A stretch of 64,000 nucleotides of DNA from Yinghuangia soli (GTDB taxonomy: Bacteria; Actinomycetota; Actinomycetes; Streptomycetales; Streptomycetaceae): positions 58,560 to 122,559 of the forward strand of contig NZ_JAKFHA010000026.1 of the NCBI RefSeq assembly GCF_021502675.1, given 5' to 3'. Below, piece by piece: positions 16,725 through 25,517 of this stretch. The translations under genes were made by a program, and so were the position numbers. Below the pieces are notes generated by a model that searched no databases, was not told where the DNA came from, and worked only from the letters and a program-made list of their open reading frames with translations. Position 1 is the first letter of the stretch, and every line of letters starts with the position of its first letter.

Positions 16725-19700
16725 GTGGCGCTGACCGTCGGCACCCTGACCGCGTACATCGAGCTGGACGACCGCGCGCTTACGCAGACGGCGGCGCGAG
16801 CTGAGCGCACCATCGGGCAGCTCGCGCAGCAGGTCACCGCGACGACCGAGCGCGCGGGCGAGCAGGCCGGGCAGAACCTCGCCGCTGGGGTCCAGGCTGG
16901 CGCGCAGCAGGCAGCCACCCGTGCAGGCGCCACGCTCGCCGAGGTTGCCCAGGCCGCAGCTCGCGCAGGCCAGACCGGCGGGGAGGCACTCGGCCAAGGT
17001 CTCGCGGACGGCACGCAGGCCGGGGCACAGCAAGCCGGGCGCGCTGCCGACGCTGGTCTCGCTGCGGTGGCTCAGGCCGCCGCGGCCGCGGGTGCTGCTG
17101 CCGGTCAGCGCCTGGACACCGAACTTACGGCAGGCGCGCGTGAGGCCGGTGAGGATGCCGGGCAGGCGCTGGACCGGACGCTCGGCGACGCGGCCGAGGA
17201 CGCTGGCCAGGATGCCGGGGAGCAGGCCGGGGAAGGTCTTCAGGACGGCCTGTCGGCGGCGGACGCCGGCCTCGCCGCGGTCGCCCTGGCCCTGGGCGCG
17301 ACGTTCATCGCCGGGTTTGCCAGCGCGTTGGAAAACGATGCGGCCTCGGGGCTGCTACAGGCACAGCTCGGGACGACAGACGAGGTGGCCGCCCAGCACG
17401 GCAAGATCGCGGGCGACCTGTACGGCACGGCGCTCGTCGAGTCGGTGGCCGATGCCGCGGACGTGATCCGCGGCATCGCACAGCAAGGCCTGTTGCCGCC
17501 GAACGCGACGAACGCGCAGATCCACGACATGGGCAAGCGCGTGGCCACGGCCGCCGCGGTCATGGGCGAGGACGTCTCCAAAGTTTCCCGGGCCGTCGGC
17601 ACGATGCTGAAGTCCGGCATCGCACAGTCCGCCGACGAGGCAATCGACATCCTCGTGGCCGGCACGCAGCGCGGCGCCAACGCGGCCGAAGACCTGTTGG
17701 ACACGTTCGCGGAGTACCCGACCCAGTTCCGCGACCTGGGCCTGTCCGCCGAAGAGGCAATGGGGCTGCTCCAGCAGGGCCTTCAGGGCGGCGCGCGCGA
17801 CGCTGACACCGTCGCCGACGGGCTCAAAGAGTTCGCGATCCGCGCCAAGGACATGTCGACGACGTCGGTCGAAGGCTTCGAGGCGATCGGCTTGTCGGCC
17901 CGCGAGATGGCCGCGATCTTCGCCAAGGGCGGGCCGGCCGCCCGCGATGCACTCCAGACGGTCATCGCTGGACTGAACGCGATGGAAGACCCAGTCGCGC
18001 GCAACACGGCCGGCGTCAACCTGTTCGGCACCAAGTTCGAGGACATGCAGCAGGCGTTCTACAGCCTGGACCCGGACAGCGCGGTAGCCGCGCTCGGCCA
18101 GGTCGAGGGCGCCACGGACCTCGCCACTCGGGCGCTGTCCGAGACGGCGTCCGCGCGCATCGAGCGGTTCAAGCGGTCCGTCGAGCACGGCGTCACCGAG
18201 GTCATCGGCAACTCGGTCATCCCGGCCTTGATGGACATGGCCACGTTCGCCAAGAACCTCTGGGAGGGCATGCCTGAGGAGGGGCAGGCGGCTATCAAGG
18301 TGCTGACGGTGGCCGGGCTGGTCATCGGCGCCGTGACGCTGACGTTCTCGCTGGCCTCGCGGGCCGCCGCAGGGTTCCGTACGTGGCTGGCGGCGGTGCA
18401 GACGCAGGCGACCGCCACGAGTATGGCCATGCGCGGGCTCCAGCTGTCGATGGGCATCATCGGCGTCGCACTCGTTGCGGCTACCACCGTGATGTCGCTG
18501 TTCGGGTCCGCGTCCCGCGACGCGAAGATGGAGAGCTCCGGTTTCGCGCGGAGCTTGGAGCAGGACGCCGGCCGGATCGGCAAGGCCACCCGCGAGCAGG
18601 CCCGCGCCGCTTTGGAGGCCCAGGGCCTCGGCGAGGCCGCACAAAAGGCCGGCATCGGCATGGACCGCATGGTCGATGCTGTGCTCGGCGTAGGCGGCGC
18701 ATCCGAGGAAGTCAACGCGAAATTCAAGGCCTACACGGACACCATTGAGGGCAATGCGGGCGCGATGTCCCGCGGCGAGCTACAGCAAAAGTACTTCGAG
18801 AAAGCGCTCTCCGATGCGCAGGGAACCATGGAGTCCGGCCGCGAGGAATACGAGCGCACGCAGCAGGTGCAGGAGGCCTACACCGAGACGACCGACGACG
18901 CCACGTCGGCGGTCGAAGACCAGGAGAAGGCCCTCGACGAGCTTGGCAAGGCCTTCGATGCGCTGCGCGGCCAGTTCCTCGACGCCCGCGCTGCCCAGGC
19001 TGAAGTCGAGGCTGCGGTCGACGAGTTCACGGATTCGGTTCGTGAAAACGGCAGGACGTTGGACCTCAACACGGAGAAAGGCCGAACGAACGATGCGGCC
19101 CTGCGCGACTTGGTCGACTCCGCGTACTCGCTCAGCGAGGCGACGCTCCGGCAGACCGGATCGACGGAGCAGGCGAATTCGGTCTTGCTTCAGCAGCGTG
19201 AGCGGTTCGCGCAGGTGCTGACGCAGATGGGCTACACCCGGGCCGAGGTCGACCGGCTGACTCAGCAGTACTTCTTGATCCCCGAGAACGTCGGGACGAT
19301 GGTCTCGGTCGACGCCGGCAAGGCGTTTGGGGTCCTCGGCGGCCTGGCCGCGTCCCTGTCGGCGCTGCCGTCCACGAAGAAGATCACGCTTGATGTGTCG
19401 GTCAGCCAGGCCATGAACAAGGCGTTCAGCCGGTTCGACTTCGCGGACGGCGGCATCATCAAGTCCTACGCGGACGGCGCGCACGAGGCGCAGATCGCCC
19501 GCCCAGGCACGATCCGCGTCTGGAACGAGTACGAGGCGGGAGGCGAGGCGTACGTCCCCCTGGCCACGTCGAAGCGCGGCCGCTCAACGGCGATCCTCCG
19601 GCAGGTAGCGCAGCAGTTCGGCTACCAGCTGCTCCCCGCGCGGGCGCAGTCGGGCGCGCGCCCGGTGGACTCCGGCGGCGGTGGCGGTTCGTCGTCGGCG

Positions 19701-19826
19701 GGCTCGACGTGGACCGCGGCGGGCGCCCGCGGGGGCGGGCTGAACATCACCAACTACTACGAGTCCGATAGCGGCGGCGCGCGCGAGACAGCGGCCGAGC
19801 TGGACTGGCTCGCCCGCAACGGCTGA
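16725..19826 (+). CDS. tail tape measure protein
   Basis: A 1033-residue protein from GTG behind GGAGGTGATCC. It sets tail length; at roughly 1.5 angstrom per residue it implies a tail of about 150 nm. The N-terminal 170 residues are Ala/Gln/Gly-rich helical repeats (variations on AGEQAGQNLAAGVQAGAQQA). A hydrophobic segment lies near residues 182-202 and two more near 522-548 and 568-592. The region around residues 200-400 (DEVAAQHGKIAGDLYGTALVE, and DLGLSAEEAMGLLQQGLQGG) is the phage tail tape measure core. A coiled coil spans about 700-780. The C-terminus is Gly/Ser rich and ends in NITNYYESDSG, a motif seen at the end of many actinophage tape measures. Confidence 0.95.
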   Translation: MALTVGTLTAYIELDDRALTQTAARAERTIGQLAQQVTATTERAGEQAGQNLAAGVQAGAQQAATRAGATLAEVAQAAARAGQTGGEALGQGLADGTQAGAQQAGRAADAGLAAVAQAAAAAGAAAGQRLDTELTAGAREAGEDAGQALDRTLGDAAEDAGQDAGEQAGEGLQDGLSAADAGLAAVALALGATFIAGFASALENDAASGLLQAQLGTTDEVAAQHGKIAGDLYGTALVESVADAADVIRGIAQQGLLPPNATNAQIHDMGKRVATAAAVMGEDVSKVSRAVGTMLKSGIAQSADEAIDILVAGTQRGANAAEDLLDTFAEYPTQFRDLGLSAEEAMGLLQQGLQGGARDADTVADGLKEFAIRAKDMSTTSVEGFEAIGLSAREMAAIFAKGGPAARDALQTVIAGLNAMEDPVARNTAGVNLFGTKFEDMQQAFYSLDPDSAVAALGQVEGATDLATRALSETASARIERFKRSVEHGVTEVIGNSVIPALMDMATFAKNLWEGMPEEGQAAIKVLTVAGLVIGAVTLTFSLASRAAAGFRTWLAAVQTQATATSMAMRGLQLSMGIIGVALVAATTVMSLFGSASRDAKMESSGFARSLEQDAGRIGKATREQARAALEAQGLGEAAQKAGIGMDRMVDAVLGVGGASEEVNAKFKAYTDTIEGNAGAMSRGELQQKYFEKALSDAQGTMESGREEYERTQQVQEAYTETTDDATSAVEDQEKALDELGKAFDALRGQFLDARAAQAEVEAAVDEFTDSVRENGRTLDLNTEKGRTNDAALRDLVDSAYSLSEATLRQTGSTEQANSVLLQQRERFAQVLTQMGYTRAEVDRLTQQYFLIPENVGTMVSVDAGKAFGVLGGLAASLSALPSTKKITLDVSVSQAMNKAFSRFDFADGGIIKSYADGAHEAQIARPGTIRVWNEYEAGGEAYVPLATSKRGRSTAILRQVAQQFGYQLLPARAQSGARPVDSGGGGGSSSAGSTWTAAGARGGGLNITNYYESDSGGARETAAELDWLARNG

Positions 19827-19839
19827 CAGGGGGTGGGCC

Positions 19840-20736
19840 GTGGCCGGTGAGCTGGTGACCCGGGCCGGATTGATCGAGTGGGCGGGCCTGCTGTTCGGCG
19901 GCCGGCCCCTGCCCTGGCGGTTCCGTGCGATCGAAGGATGGGAGGAACTTCCGGCGCTCGACGATGCGTCGGCGTTGCGGTCGGGTGCGCACGGCGCCGA
20001 CGTCGGGCAGCTGCTCGCGCAGCCCCGCATCGTGACCCTGGACGGGGTCATCACCTCCGACCAGGTCGGCGTCGACGTCGCGGCGCTCAACCGCGCCACG
20101 ACCGTTCGGGACGGCGAGCAGCCGCTCGTGGTGTGGCTCGACGACCGCGGGCCGCTGCTCGCGCACGGCCGCGTGGTGCGCCGCCGCGTCCCGACCGAGC
20201 GCGAGTACGCCCTCGGGATCTCGTTCGGTTGGGCGGTGCAGTGGGTGTGCTCGGACCCGCGGCGCTACGACCTGGCCGAGCAGCAGGCCGCCACGGGCCT
20301 GCCCGTCCCGGAGCCGGGCCTCGACTGGGGCACGTCTCCGGCCGGCCTGGACTGGACGACGGGCGCGGGCGGCCTGGACTGGGGCGCGCCCGGGGCGACC
20401 GGCGACATCCTCGCGGTCAACTCCGGCAACGCCCCCGCGCATCCAACGATCACCATCACGGGCCCGGTGCAGACTCCGACGCTCCTCGATGTCGTCTCCG
20501 GCGCCCGGCTGGAGTACGACCTCACGCTCGCCGTCGGCGACGTGCTGACCGTGGACACCGCGGCGGGGTCGGTGCTGCTCGGCGGTGCCGACCGGCTGTC
20601 CAGCGTCACGGCCCGCAGCGTCCCGGAGCAGACCTTCCTATTCGAGCCGGGCGAGACCGCGCTCGCGTACCGCTCTGCCGACCTCACCCCGACCGCATCC
20701 ACGTGCACCGTGACGTGGCGCTCCGCCTACTGGTGA
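19840..20736 (+). CDS. distal tail protein (Dit-like)
   Basis: A 298-residue protein, GTG behind GGGGGTGG. The N-terminal domain (res 1-140) has the siphovirus Dit pattern: an early strand pair, WRFRAIEGWEELPALDDASA, GQLLAQPRIVTLDGVI, and WAVQWVCSDPRRYD. A linker at residues about 155-190 holds three tandem GLDW copies. The C-terminal half is a second beta domain (PAHPTITITGPVQTPTL). Dit forms the hub between the tail tube and the tip. Position immediately after the tape measure is canonical. Confidence 0.85.
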   Translation: MAGELVTRAGLIEWAGLLFGGRPLPWRFRAIEGWEELPALDDASALRSGAHGADVGQLLAQPRIVTLDGVITSDQVGVDVAALNRATTVRDGEQPLVVWLDDRGPLLAHGRVVRRRVPTEREYALGISFGWAVQWVCSDPRRYDLAEQQAATGLPVPEPGLDWGTSPAGLDWTTGAGGLDWGAPGATGDILAVNSGNAPAHPTITITGPVQTPTLLDVVSGARLEYDLTLAVGDVLTVDTAAGSVLLGGADRLSSVTARSVPEQTFLFEPGETALAYRSADLTPTASTCTVTWRSAYW

Positions 20737-20752
20737 CCCCGGAGGTACCGAC

Positions 20753-21835
20753 ATGACCGTGATCGCCGGATGGCTCACCAACCGCGGCGACCCTGCCGGA
20801 GGGCAGACGCGCGCCGGCACCCGGCTCCTGGCGCTCGGCGCCGGTTACCCGACCGCGGCCACCGCTGTGCGGTCCGGGCTGCTGCCGGGCGGCTCGCCGT
20901 GCCAGGTGACCGGGTCCGGGATGACCGTGACCGTGGCGATCGGCCGCGGCATGATGCAGGGCTCGGCGGCCGCCGGAGCGTACCCGGTCGCGGTCACCGC
21001 GCCCGATGCGGTGGTCGTGACCAACGGCGACCCCAGCAACCCCAGGCGCGACATCGTCGGCATCCGCGTCTACGACAGCCTCGTTGACGGCTCGGGCTTC
21101 TACAAAGCGCAGGTAGAGATCCTGCAAGGCGCGGCGGCGCCGTCGCCGGTCGACCCGACCCCGCCGGTCGGCGCCGTGTGGCTGCCGCTCGCGCGCCTGC
21201 GCATCCCTGCCGGCGCCTCCGCCGGTTCGCCCCCGACCTGGGGCAGCATCATCGACGACCTGAGGACGTACACCGTCGGTCCTGGCGGCGTCCTCCCGGA
21301 CCCCGCGAATACCGCGGTCGGCGCGTACACGGACCAGGTCCGGATGCGCAGCAACCGCCTGGAGCGGTGGTCGGGTTCGGCCTGGGTGGAGTGCGACCTC
21401 CCGTCCGCGATCACCGCGGACGCGTATGCCGACTGGATCCCGACGTGGTCATCGTCCCTCGGGTCGGTCGCCATCGCGGACGGCTACATGTACGGCAAGA
21501 GCCACCGCGTGGCCCGGATGGCCAACGGCTACCTCAAGTTCAAGATCGGCCCGTCCACGAACGTCGGGTCCGCAGGCGGGCAGTGGCGCTGGACCATCCC
21601 CTACGCGGCACGGGTGTTCATCGACACCGACGACGTCACCGTGGGCAGCGCACGGGCGTTCCGGCCCGGCATCAGCAACTACATCGGCGTCGTGATGCTG
21701 AACCGCCCCGGCGGGTACTTCTACATCGCCGGCAACGCGGCCAACGCGTGGGGCAACGGGACCGGGCCGTGGCCGAGCACGCCGACCAACGGCGACATCG
21801 TGACGTTCCAGTACAGCTACGAGACCGCGGCGTGA
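20753..21835 (+). CDS. minor tail / tail tip protein with C-terminal beta domain (360 aa)
   Basis: ATG behind GGAGGT. Residues 1-210 are a beta-rich upper domain with the phage pattern RSGLLPGGSPCQVTGSGM, DAVVVTNGDPSNPRRDIVGI and VWLPLARLRIPAGAS, as seen in proteins that precede receptor-binding modules. Residues about 225-360 form a second beta-sandwich (ADWIPTWSSSLGSVAIADGY, and YVAGNAANAW-like residues) resembling sugar-binding tip domains. A role in the adsorption apparatus is likely. It overlaps the next start by four bases. Confidence 0.75.
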   Translation: MTVIAGWLTNRGDPAGGQTRAGTRLLALGAGYPTAATAVRSGLLPGGSPCQVTGSGMTVTVAIGRGMMQGSAAAGAYPVAVTAPDAVVVTNGDPSNPRRDIVGIRVYDSLVDGSGFYKAQVEILQGAAAPSPVDPTPPVGAVWLPLARLRIPAGASAGSPPTWGSIIDDLRTYTVGPGGVLPDPANTAVGAYTDQVRMRSNRLERWSGSAWVECDLPSAITADAYADWIPTWSSSLGSVAIADGYMYGKSHRVARMANGYLKFKIGPSTNVGSAGGQWRWTIPYAARVFIDTDDVTVGSARAFRPGISNYIGVVMLNRPGGYFYIAGNAANAWGNGTGPWPSTPTNGDIVTFQYSYETAA

Positions 21836-22929
21836 TCGGCACCCGCGTCCTGTTCGCCGACCTGCGCACCGACGCTCTCATCGATGTCCTGCCGGTCGAC
21901 GGCCTCGGCTACGACGCCTACGTCGGCAAAACAGGCTCGCTGCGCGGCACGATTCCGGTCCCGTCGGCGGCAGTTGCTCGCAGGTGCATGCGGCTACTGC
22001 CGGCGCGCACCGCGGTGTGGCTGGAGCAGGACGGCCGGATCGCCTGGGGCGGGATCCTGTGGACACGGACGCCGACGACCGACGACCGCGGCCGCGCGTC
22101 CATGCCCATCCAGGCCGCCACGTTCGAGTCCTACTTCGACCATCGGATCCTGTACGACTCGCTGTCCGCGACCGGCACCGACCAACTCGCCATCGCGCGC
22201 CAGCTGGTGGACTACGCGCAGGCCGTGACCGGCGGGGACATCGGCATCGAGGTGGATCCCGCGCAGATGTCCGGGGTGCTGCGCGACCGCACGTACTCGA
22301 GGTACGACCACGGGCGCGTGCGCGCGGTCCTGGACCAACTCGCCAGCGTGGAGGACGGGTTCGAATGGCTGGTCCAGCCGTGGCGTGACGACGCCGGGAT
22401 CCGGCACAAGTCCCTGCGCCTGGGCTACCCGCGGCTGACCGCGGGGTCTGCGGACGTCGTCCTCGACTACCCGGGCCGGATCCGGGCGTTCGCGTGGCCT
22501 GAGGACGCGTCCGGGCAGGCCACCGCGTGGCAGTCCCGCGGCGCCAGCACCAATCAGAACCAGGCCGCGGCGTCCACGCCGTTGCTGTCGCCGCTGCTCA
22601 CCTACCCCGACCTGCTCGACGCCGGATGGCCGCGCCTCGACGGCACCTCCGACTACACCACGGTCACCACGCAGGCCGTACTCGACGAGCACGCCGCCGC
22701 GGACATCGCCGCCGCCCGCACGTCCCGCCTCATCCCCGAGGTCACCATCGGCCTGGCCGGCGGGTATCCGGTGCCGCCGCTGGGTGCGCACGTGCGCCTG
22801 CGGATCCGCGACCAGGTGTGGCACCCGGACGGCTTGTCGGCCCGATACCGGGTCGTCGGCGCCTCCGTGCAGCCTCCCGCCCGCGGCCAGCATCCGACGG
22901 CGCGGCTCTACCTTGAGGAGGCCGCGTAG
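21832..22929 (+). CDS. minor tail protein (tail-associated / hub protein)
   Basis: A 365-residue protein with a GTG start overlapping the previous stop. It has the layout of siphovirus Tal/hub proteins of actinophages: a first beta barrel (GTRVLFADLRTDALIDVLPV), then WLEQDGRIAWGGILWTRTP, FESYFDHRIL, a helical region with YSRYDHGRVRAVLDQLASVE, and a final domain with LGAHVRLRIRDQVWHPDGLS. It would form the tail tip under the Dit ring. No peptidase or lysozyme motif is seen. Confidence 0.78.
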   Translation: MIGTRVLFADLRTDALIDVLPVDGLGYDAYVGKTGSLRGTIPVPSAAVARRCMRLLPARTAVWLEQDGRIAWGGILWTRTPTTDDRGRASMPIQAATFESYFDHRILYDSLSATGTDQLAIARQLVDYAQAVTGGDIGIEVDPAQMSGVLRDRTYSRYDHGRVRAVLDQLASVEDGFEWLVQPWRDDAGIRHKSLRLGYPRLTAGSADVVLDYPGRIRAFAWPEDASGQATAWQSRGASTNQNQAAASTPLLSPLLTYPDLLDAGWPRLDGTSDYTTVTTQAVLDEHAAADIAAARTSRLIPEVTIGLAGGYPVPPLGAHVRLRIRDQVWHPDGLSARYRVVGASVQPPARGQHPTARLYLEEAA

Positions 22930-23657
22930 TGGCACAGGTGCCTCAGGATCTGCTCGATCGGATCCGCGAGTTGGAAGAGGCGGTCCGGCGCCTGGAGGGC
23001 CGGTCGCAGATCCGCCCGGCCCAGGACCAGATCCTCGGCGGCTCCGTCACGGTGGGCAACGGAGGGATCTTCCGCGTGCTCGACACGGACGGCTCTTCGC
23101 TGCTCTACACGGGCGGGATTGGCCCGGCGCACCCGGACGGCAGTCCGCAGCGCGGGACGCTGATGTACCGCGAGACCGGCGAGATGGCCCTCGCGCTCTA
23201 CACCACGACGTCCGGTCCGCAAGACCTCGTGATCATGGACATGGACGCGAACCACGTCCTGAAGACCGGCCCGCTCGGCCTCAAGAAACCCTGGATCCCG
23301 GTCGGGCTCTACCCCGGCTATCCCTCGTGGGCGACGACATGGCCGAGCACCTCGTCCGCGACGATGGAACAGGTCCTCATCGGCGAGGTCGTCAAAGCAG
23401 CTGAGCGGATCCGCGTCGTGGCGATGGTCAGTTCATCCGCCGGCGGCGTGACAGGCGAGGCCCAGGTGTTCCTGAACAACGTAGCGATCGGCAGCCCGCA
23501 GGCCGTGGGGTTCGCGTTCGACTGGCTTGTCGTGACCACCGACCTGCCCGGCAGCGTCGGCGACACGATCCAGATCGAGGTACGGGCGCGCGTGACCGGC
23601 GGCGCCGGATCGATCCGCGCCCGCGCCCACTCGGCCTGGTGCGGAGGTGACATGTGA
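22929..23657 (+). CDS. tail tip / fibre protein with N-terminal coiled coil (242 aa)
   Basis: The GTG start shares a base with the upstream TAG. Residues 4-25 form a trimerising coiled coil (LLDRIRELEEAVRRLEGRS). Next is a small beta module (GGSVTVGNGGIFRVLDTDGS, LLYTGGIG, GTLMYRETGEMALALYT), commonly seen in actinophage minor tail proteins. The C-terminal 110 residues form a jelly-roll-like domain ending in CGGDM. Likely part of the receptor-binding fibre set. Overlaps the next gene by four bases. Confidence 0.72.
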   Translation: MAQVPQDLLDRIRELEEAVRRLEGRSQIRPAQDQILGGSVTVGNGGIFRVLDTDGSSLLYTGGIGPAHPDGSPQRGTLMYRETGEMALALYTTTSGPQDLVIMDMDANHVLKTGPLGLKKPWIPVGLYPGYPSWATTWPSTSSATMEQVLIGEVVKAAERIRVVAMVSSSAGGVTGEAQVFLNNVAIGSPQAVGFAFDWLVVTTDLPGSVGDTIQIEVRARVTGGAGSIRARAHSAWCGGDM

Positions 23658-23860
23658 CCACGCCCGAGCCACCGGCCGACGAGATGCCCGGCCTACCACC
23701 GCCCGCGCCCGCAGTGCCCCGGGTCGACGACGGCCCGCCCCCCGAACCGCTACCCCTGCCGCCCGATCCTGAGCCCCCGGTGCCGGGCGAGGTCGTCGTC
23801 ACCGACCCCGCCCCGGACCCGATCGAACTGCCGCCGCCCGAGCCCACCGCGGCGATCTGA
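23654..23860 (+). CDS. proline-rich small phage protein (68 aa)
   Basis: GTG overlapping the upstream stop. Nearly half of the 68 residues are Pro, with Glu/Asp between them and no hydrophobic core, so it is disordered. It is coupled to the fibre gene and followed by a hairpin that ends the tail operon. It may be an extended linker or fibre-associated peptide; no function is recognised. Confidence 0.5.
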   Translation: MTTPEPPADEMPGLPPPAPAVPRVDDGPPPEPLPLPPDPEPPVPGEVVVTDPAPDPIELPPPEPTAAI

Positions 23861-23866
23861 CCCCCG

Positions 23867-23889
23867 AACCCCGGCCGCGTGCCGGGGTT
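23867..23889 (+). terminator. terminator at the end of the tail operon
   Basis: AACCCCGG and CCGGGGTT close a seven-base loop and are followed by TTCCC. It lies between the tail genes and the lysis group. Confidence 0.65.
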
Positions 23890-23913
23890 TTCCCATGTCC
23901 CCAGGAGAGTCCC

Positions 23914-24063
23914 ATGTCCGAACCGACCGAGACCGGTGACGTCTACGCCGAGTCCGCCGGCGACCCCGGCAAGGCCGCCGACCTTCCGGCAACCACCGGA
24001 TGGGATCCGGAGTCCGGCACGCCCGACACCGAGCACGCCGAGCAGGACGGAGAGAGCGCATGA
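23914..24063 (+). CDS. small acidic phage protein upstream of endolysin (49 aa)
   Basis: ATG behind CCAGGAGAG; the stop overlaps the endolysin start (ATGA). The 49-residue product is acidic and polar (DVYAESAGDPGKAADLPA), probably disordered. It heads the lysis operon. Good start signal and coupling argue that it is translated; the function is not known. Confidence 0.6.
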   Translation: MSEPTETGDVYAESAGDPGKAADLPATTGWDPESGTPDTEHAEQDGESA

Positions 24064-24878
24064 TCACCGCCGCTGATGTGATCGCGGTCGCCCGCCCGGA
24101 GGTCGGCGTTCGCGAGGGCCGAAGCGAGAGCGGCCACCCGAACAACATCGTCAAGTACGCGCCGCAAGTCCCGGGCCTGGGTTGGGCGCAGGGCATGGCG
24201 TGGTGCGCCGTGTTCGTGTCGTGGTGCGCGATGGTGGCCGGCGCCGCGGACCTGTTCCCGCGCACTGCCTCGTGCGCCACGGGGCTGCGGTGGTTCCGGG
24301 AACGCGGCCGCGTCTCCGAGTACCCGGCGGTCGGCGCTCAGGTGTTCTTCGGTGCGCCTGGATCCCCGTACGGGCCGGGCGGCACGCATACCGGACTGGT
24401 GTACGCGTACGACGCGACGTACATCTACACGATCGAGGGGAACACGAACGCCACCGGCAGCCCCGAGGGCGACGGCGTCTACCTGAAGAAGCGCCTGCGC
24501 CGCGACCCGTACGTCCACGCGTATGGCTACCCGGCGTACGCGGGCGGGATCGTGTCGGCTGATCCGGCGTGGGCCCGCCAGGCGCCGCCCAAGCCTGCCC
24601 CGGTCCCGGTCCCGACACCGGCCCCGGCGCCGCCTGCGTTCCCGGGGGCGGGCGCGTTCCGGCTCAACGCCGCGCACTCGGCGGTGACGCTGCTTGACCA
24701 GCGGCTGATTGCGAAGGGCTACGTACGGCACCACAACGGCGACGGCTATCAGGCCGGCCCCGTGTTCACCATCTTCACGCTGCGGAACGTGCGGGACTTC
24801 CAGCGCGCGCAGGGCTGGAGCGGCACGGACGCCGACGGCTACCCGGGCCCGGAGACGTGGAGGCGGCTGTGGCTGTGA
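24060..24878 (+). CDS. endolysin: CHAP amidase/peptidase with C-terminal peptidoglycan-binding domain
   Basis: A 272-residue lysis enzyme that cuts cell-wall peptidoglycan at the end of infection. Residues 1-160 are a CHAP domain: the catalytic Cys is in MAWCAVFVSWC (Cys49), the catalytic His in GGTHTGLVYAYD (about 110), followed by TIEGNTN. A Pro/Ala linker (about 180-200) leads to a C-terminal peptidoglycan-binding domain with repeated features (HSAVTLLDQRLIAKGYV; FTLRNVRDFQRAQGWSGTDA; GYPGPETWRRLW). There is no signal peptide, so it depends on the holin encoded next. Confidence 0.9.
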   Translation: MITAADVIAVARPEVGVREGRSESGHPNNIVKYAPQVPGLGWAQGMAWCAVFVSWCAMVAGAADLFPRTASCATGLRWFRERGRVSEYPAVGAQVFFGAPGSPYGPGGTHTGLVYAYDATYIYTIEGNTNATGSPEGDGVYLKKRLRRDPYVHAYGYPAYAGGIVSADPAWARQAPPKPAPVPVPTPAPAPPAFPGAGAFRLNAAHSAVTLLDQRLIAKGYVRHHNGDGYQAGPVFTIFTLRNVRDFQRAQGWSGTDADGYPGPETWRRLWL

Positions 24879-25135
24879 CCGACCGGCGGGACGCCGCCCG
24901 GCGCACCATCCGCACCGTGGTGCAGACGGCCATCGCGATCGCCGCTGCGCTGCCGCTGCTCGTCGCCGCGTCGGGCCTGCCCGAGTCCCTGCCCGGCGTG
25001 GGCGTGGCCCTGGCGGTCGCCGCCGGGTTCACCCGCGTCATGGCGCTGCCCGCGGTGGACGCCCTGTTGCCGCGGTGGCTGCGGCTAGCCGATCCGGACG
25101 CGGACCTCCGCCAGGCCCTGGAGCGTCGCGAGTGA
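24869..25135 (+). CDS. holin
   Basis: About 88 residues with two hydrophobic helices (TAIAIAAALPLLVAASGL and GVALAVAAGFTRVMALPAV) between a basic N-terminus and a charged C-terminus. The start overlaps the endolysin 3' end; GTG 24869, five bases from GGAGG, is preferred, with in-frame GTGs at 24857 and 24875 as alternatives that could give two products, as in dual-start holins. It would permeabilise the membrane so the endolysin can reach the wall. Confidence 0.8.
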   Translation: MAVTDRRDAARRTIRTVVQTAIAIAAALPLLVAASGLPESLPGVGVALAVAAGFTRVMALPAVDALLPRWLRLADPDADLRQALERRE

Positions 25136-25464
25136 CGGCGTCCACGCCGATCCCCGACGGCAGCGTGATCATCACCCCGACTGAGGTCTACCGGGAGCTG
25201 AGAGCCACGCACGACGCAGTACGCGACGTCGCCGCCAAACTCGACGGCATCGCGCAGGACATCGGCGACCACACCGAGACCATCGAGGACCACGAGACCC
25301 GGATCCGGGCGCTGGAGCGGACCGCGCTCAAGGAGGACGACGTCACGTCGTTGCGTGCCGACGTCGAGTCCCTGAAGCACGCTCGCTGGCCGCTCCCGTC
25401 GATTGCTGCTGTCACCGGTCTTGCCGCGCTGGGCATCACCGTGTGGACCGCATCCGGACGCTGA
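25132..25464 (+). CDS. coiled-coil protein with C-terminal membrane anchor (lysis-associated)
   Basis: A 110-residue protein coupled to the holin (GTGA overlap). Residues about 15-80 form a coiled coil (YRELRATHDAVRDVAAKLDG; DHTETIEDHETRIRALERTA) and the last 20 residues are one membrane helix (SIAAVTGLAALGITVWTAS). This layout is common downstream of actinophage holins and is thought to assist lysis or act as a second holin-like component. A strong terminator follows. Confidence 0.72.
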   Translation: MTASTPIPDGSVIITPTEVYRELRATHDAVRDVAAKLDGIAQDIGDHTETIEDHETRIRALERTALKEDDVTSLRADVESLKHARWPLPSIAAVTGLAALGITVWTASGR

Positions 25465-25503
25465 ACCGCCCCCGCTCACCTTCGGGTGGGCGGGGGCGGT
25501 TTC
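25465..25503 (+). terminator. strong terminator ending the late region
   Basis: An 11-bp perfect stem (ACCGCCCCCGC and its complement) with an inner TCACC/GGTG pairing around a TTCG-type loop, followed by TTTCG. It separates rightward late transcription from the leftward gene ending at 25518 and can work in both directions. Confidence 0.85.
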
Positions 25504-25517
25504 GTCGTTCCCGGCGG

